From the NCBI RefSeq assembly GCF_000305495.1, contig NZ_AJTN02000234.1, positions 1 through 44,914 on the forward strand: 44,914 nt of DNA, in the 5' to 3' direction. The position numbers and the translations under genes were made by a program. Below are positions 42,225 through 44,914 of this stretch, piece by piece (position 1 is the stretch's first letter; every line of letters begins with the position of its first letter). This stretch comes from Peribacillus psychrosaccharolyticus ATCC 23296. GTDB lineage: Bacteria > Bacillota > Bacilli > Bacillales > DSM-1321. A model generated the notes under the pieces. The model searched no databases and was not told the origin of the DNA. It saw only the letters and a list, made by a program, of their open reading frames with translations.

Positions 42225-43838
42225 CTATTTCTTTAAAACTTCTTCTTCACGCAGAGCCCGGCGAAGTATTTTTCCTACATTCGTTTTTGGAAGCTCCGAA
42301 CGGAATTCTATAGAATGTGGTACTTTATAGGCAGCAAGATTTTGCCGGCAATATTCGATTATTTCTCCTTCATCAACCGATTGACCGGAATTTAACACGA
42401 GAATGGCCTTCACGTTTTCTCCGCGGTATTTATCTGGAACTCCAATGACTACCGCTTCTTGTACAGCAGGATGTTCATATAAAACTTCTTCTACATCTCT
42501 CGGATAAATATTGTAGCCGCTCGCAATAATGAGATCCTTTTTCCGATCGATGATATATAAGTACCCTTCTTCGTCAACACGGGTAATATCACCTGTGTAC
42601 AGCCATCCATCTCTCAAGCTCACAGCAGTTTCTTGGGGCATATTCCAGTAACCTTTCATAATCTGCGGTCCTTTAATAATCAATTCTCCTAGTTCACCAA
42701 CGGGTACTTCCTCTGTACCTGTGGCCAAATCAACCACTTTATAATCCGTAGAAGGAAATCCAATTCCTACACTGCCTGGCTTTCTTTCGGCGAACATAGG
42801 GTTACAGTGTGTAGCTGGAGATGCTTCTGTCAGTCCGTAGCCTTCATAAATTTTCGAACCTGTTTTCTTCTCAAACTCACGAAGCAGTTCAATCGGCATC
42901 GGTGCACTTCCACTATTACAGACTCTAATTGAATTTATTCCATACTCCTCAGCGCGCGGATGACTGTTAATCGCTACATACATGGTAGGAACACCAGGGA
43001 AGATCGTTGGCTGTTCTTTCTTAATGGTATTCAATACCTCTTCTAAATCAAAACGCGGCAGCATAATTGAATCATTGGCTGTATAGATAGAATAGTTCAT
43101 AGCAGAGCTCATCCCAAAGACATGAAAAAGAGGAATAATGGTTAGAAATCGTTCATTTCCAATTTCAGTACTCTCTTTGAAAAACTCATAGGTCTGAAGA
43201 ACATTCGCAAAGATATTACGATGTGTCAGCATAGCACCCTTTGAGCGTCCTGTTGTCCCGCCTGTGTATTGCAGGACAGCAATATCGTGCTCCGTATCTA
43301 GTTCAACAGGTGTAAAATTTCCAAGACCAAGTTTCAGGAATTCATCAAAATAATGATCTGGAGTAATATCACGGTCTGAAGGCTGGAGACTTACGACAAT
43401 TATATTTTTCAAGCGTACATTAGGCTGAACCTTCTTAACTAGAGGGTAAAATCCGTCCAAAACAACGATTGTTTCGGCACCTGAATCCTCTAACATGTAT
43501 TCAAGCTCACGTTCAACGGACATCGGATTAATTTGTGTAATGATTGCACCTGCTGCCAAAGCACCATAATAAGCCATGACATACTGTGGACAATTCGGCA
43601 GCATAATAGCCACCCTGTCTCCTTTTTGAATGCCTTTACGCTGTAAGGAAGCGGCAAACGCAATTGAAGCAGCGTATAATTCCTGATAGTTAATTTTCCG
43701 GCCAAAAAAAGTGATTGCAGTATTTTGAGGATATTTCTGAGCTCTATCTAGGAGAATTTGAGGTAAGCTAATGTCAGGGATGTTTATTTCCTTTTCAATG
43801 GAATCCGTATACTTTGATAACCATACTTTTTCATTCAT
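42225..43838 (-). CDS. Long-chain acyl-CoA synthetase (AMP-forming)
   Basis: 537 residues from ATG 43838 (GGAGG about 10 bases upstream). ANL-family motifs: YTGGTTGRSKGAMLTH (P-loop), YGLTEASP, WLYTGD and the C-terminal catalytic Lys in LPKTNVGKILRR. These enzymes activate a carboxylic acid to an acyl-AMP and then the CoA ester. Close to Bacillus LcfA/FadD-type ligases. In this cluster it is the likely entry step. The chain length or hydroxy/keto substitution of the substrate cannot be read. Confidence 0.92.
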   Translation of the reverse strand: MNEKVWLSKYTDSIEKEINIPDISLPQILLDRAQKYPQNTAITFFGRKINYQELYAASIAFAASLQRKGIQKGDRVAIMLPNCPQYVMAYYGALAAGAIITQINPMSVERELEYMLEDSGAETIVVLDGFYPLVKKVQPNVRLKNIIVVSLQPSDRDITPDHYFDEFLKLGLGNFTPVELDTEHDIAVLQYTGGTTGRSKGAMLTHRNIFANVLQTYEFFKESTEIGNERFLTIIPLFHVFGMSSAMNYSIYTANDSIMLPRFDLEEVLNTIKKEQPTIFPGVPTMYVAINSHPRAEEYGINSIRVCNSGSAPMPIELLREFEKKTGSKIYEGYGLTEASPATHCNPMFAERKPGSVGIGFPSTDYKVVDLATGTEEVPVGELGELIIKGPQIMKGYWNMPQETAVSLRDGWLYTGDITRVDEEGYLYIIDRKKDLIIASGYNIYPRDVEEVLYEHPAVQEAVVIGVPDKYRGENVKAILVLNSGQSVDEGEIIEYCRQNLAAYKVPHSIEFRSELPKTNVGKILRRALREEEVLKK

Positions 43839-43893
43839 TATTACTGATACCTCCATCATTTCTATTTTTTAAAAGGTGAGAATGTATTGAGTA

Positions 43894-44667
43894 TCATCCT
43901 GCGTGACTGCCCCCATCCACAATTAGACAATCTCCGGTAATATAGTTGGATGCATTGGATGCTAAAAATAATGCGGATCCCTTTAAATCATCGTCACCTC
44001 CGAATCTTTTTAATGGAGTAGAACGAAGCAGCGTATCTTTTTCTTGTTCAATGATAACCCTAGACATTTTTGTTGGGAAAAACCCAGGTGCAATGGCGTT
44101 GACATTAACGTTATATTGACCCCACTTCACAGCCAGATCTTTTGTAAACGTAATAATCGCTCCTTTGGATGTGTTATAGCCAATCGCATCCAAGACATCT
44201 GGATGGGACCCGCCTAATCCTGCAGTAGATGCGATATTGATAATTTTTCCTCCGCCCTGTTCAATCATGACTCTTCCTGCAGCCTGAGACATCAAGAACG
44301 TTCCCGTTACATTCGTATTCATTACCTTCTGCCAGGCTTCTAAGGGCATATCAACGACTGGAGCTCCCCAAGAAGCACCACTATTATTGACTAAGATATC
44401 AATTGAACCAAAAACCCTTTTCGTTTCTTCAATTACTTGCTGGATATCTTCTTGTTTAGTCACATCACATGTTAGTGGCAATGCTTTTACACCAAGAGCT
44501 TCTATCTTTAAAGCAACTTCATCACATGCGGACTTTTTACGTGAGCAAAGGACAATATTTGCCCCTGCTTCAGCCAATCCCATCGCGATTTGTTCCCCTA
44601 AACCTCTTCCTCCCCCTGTTACAATGGCTGTCTTGCCTGTCAAATTAAATAACTCGAGACTTTTCAT
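43894..44667 (-). CDS. SDR-family oxidoreductase (acyl-CoA cluster)
   Basis: 257 residues from ATG 44667 (AAAGGAG 9 bases upstream). Complete classical SDR: VTGGGRGLGEQIA (cofactor turn), NNSGASWG, the active-site Ser in INIASTAG, YNTSK (YxxxK), and the C-terminal DGGSHAG. It lies between the ACAD and ligase genes, 34 bases before the ligase transcript region. It could reduce a keto acyl-CoA or oxidise a hydroxyacyl-CoA, as LvaD or FabG-like enzymes do. It differs from the NxxxR SDR at 14955. Confidence 0.88.
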   Translation of the reverse strand: MKSLELFNLTGKTAIVTGGGRGLGEQIAMGLAEAGANIVLCSRKKSACDEVALKIEALGVKALPLTCDVTKQEDIQQVIEETKRVFGSIDILVNNSGASWGAPVVDMPLEAWQKVMNTNVTGTFLMSQAAGRVMIEQGGGKIINIASTAGLGGSHPDVLDAIGYNTSKGAIITFTKDLAVKWGQYNVNVNAIAPGFFPTKMSRVIIEQEKDTLLRSTPLKRFGGDDDLKGSALFLASNASNYITGDCLIVDGGSHAG

Positions 44668-44688
44668 CGTCAATCACTCCTTTTCTTC

Positions 44689-44914
44689 TTAGACCTCCAC
44701 TTTCTTATATAAATCATATTTTTTAAGCTCAAGTTTAGCCACTTGTGCACGATGAACTTCATCTGGTCCATCTGCGAGGCGCAGTGTTCTCGCATTTGCC
44801 CATTGAGCAGCAAGCGGGAAGTCCTCTGACACACCTGCACCTCCTAGTGCCTGAATGGCTCGATCAATCACCCGTAGTGCCATGGATGGAGCAACTACTT
44901 TAATCATTGCGATT
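44689..44914 (-). CDS. Acyl-CoA dehydrogenase, C-terminal part (runs off the right edge)
   Basis: The last 74 residues of an acyl-CoA dehydrogenase, ending KKVEV at TAA 44689. The segment [18 protein letters not shown] then [13 protein letters not shown] matches the ACAD10/11 subgroup, in which this end packs on FAD and the ADP-ribose of the partner subunit. In ACAD10/11 and LvaC this domain acts on the 4-phosphoacyl-CoA made by an APH-type kinase, such as the one at 40450. The rest of the gene is outside the window. The stop is 21 bases before the SDR start. Confidence 0.87.
   Translation of the reverse strand, partial: IAMIKVVAPSMALRVIDRAIQALGGAGVSEDFPLAAQWANARTLRLADGPDEVHRAQVAKLELKKYDLYKKVEV

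Overview
The window is low-GC DNA from an endospore-forming Bacillaceae bacterium (Bacillus, Neobacillus or Mesobacillus type). The evidence is strong AGGAGG ribosome sites, dense intrinsic terminators, and a gene set matching the ykr, yku, ykv and ykw neighbourhoods of Bacillus subtilis: cbpB/ykuL, ykuJ, ykuI, ykuE, ykyB, cheV, patA, ykwC, ykvO-like, ptsHI, ykvS, ykvI, kinE and ykrP-like. No prophage, insertion sequence, tRNA or CRISPR array was seen. All family names come from reading the translations, not from a database search.

Layout. Positions 1-3460 hold the start of a 14-TM-type efflux pump, the c-di-AMP-binding CBS protein CbpB, two short unlisted genes (a 48-aa Cys4 protein and a 46-aa membrane protein), YkuJ, a glutaredoxin-like protein, a secreted protein and a small membrane protein. 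Positions 3500-9930 carry YkuI (a degenerate EAL protein), an SLC13/TrkA-C permease, the Tat-exported phosphoesterase YkuE, paired CrcB/Fluc subunits, a Pro/Tyr/Gly-rich protein and YkyB. Positions 10000-16000 carry cheV (frameshifted), an RDD protein, CorA, PatA, a YkwC-like dehydrogenase and an atypical SDR. Positions 16200-21200 carry ptsHI, fetAB-type ABC genes (ATPase frameshifted), a PilZ protein and a small sigma factor. Positions 21300-28600 carry YkvS, a lipoprotein, YkvI, an M3 oligopeptidase, then a gene-poor stretch with a 21-bp-phased repeat and a decayed 23S rRNA piece, then a divergent MarR/MFS pair. Positions 28570-36300 carry KinE (frameshifted), an acyltransferase, a hairpin-rich spacer with a Bacillus-type interspersed repeat, and lutABC with a damaged lutR. 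After a radical-SAM gene and two short genes, 38650-44914 is a seven-gene acyl-CoA cluster.

The acyl-CoA cluster is the most interesting biology. It runs right to left: an acyl-CoA dehydrogenase with an ACAD10/11-like C terminus, an SDR, an acyl-CoA ligase, a hotdog thioesterase, an ACAD10/11-type APH-fold kinase, a 2-phosphosulfolactate-phosphatase-family protein and a quinone-oxidoreductase-like protein. Kinase, dehydrogenase, reductase and ligase together match the parts list of the phosphorylation-dependent 4-hydroxyacyl-CoA route (LvaACDE of Pseudomonas, ACAD10/11 of animals). The embedded phosphatase-family gene is not part of that described route.

A caution applies to the whole window. 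At least seven genes are broken by one-base indels, mostly one base missing from an A/T run, and in each case the family C terminus is intact in the neighbouring frame. This looks like homopolymer sequencing error at least as much as real gene decay. The lutR lesion and the in-frame TGA at 38732 are of a different kind and may be real.
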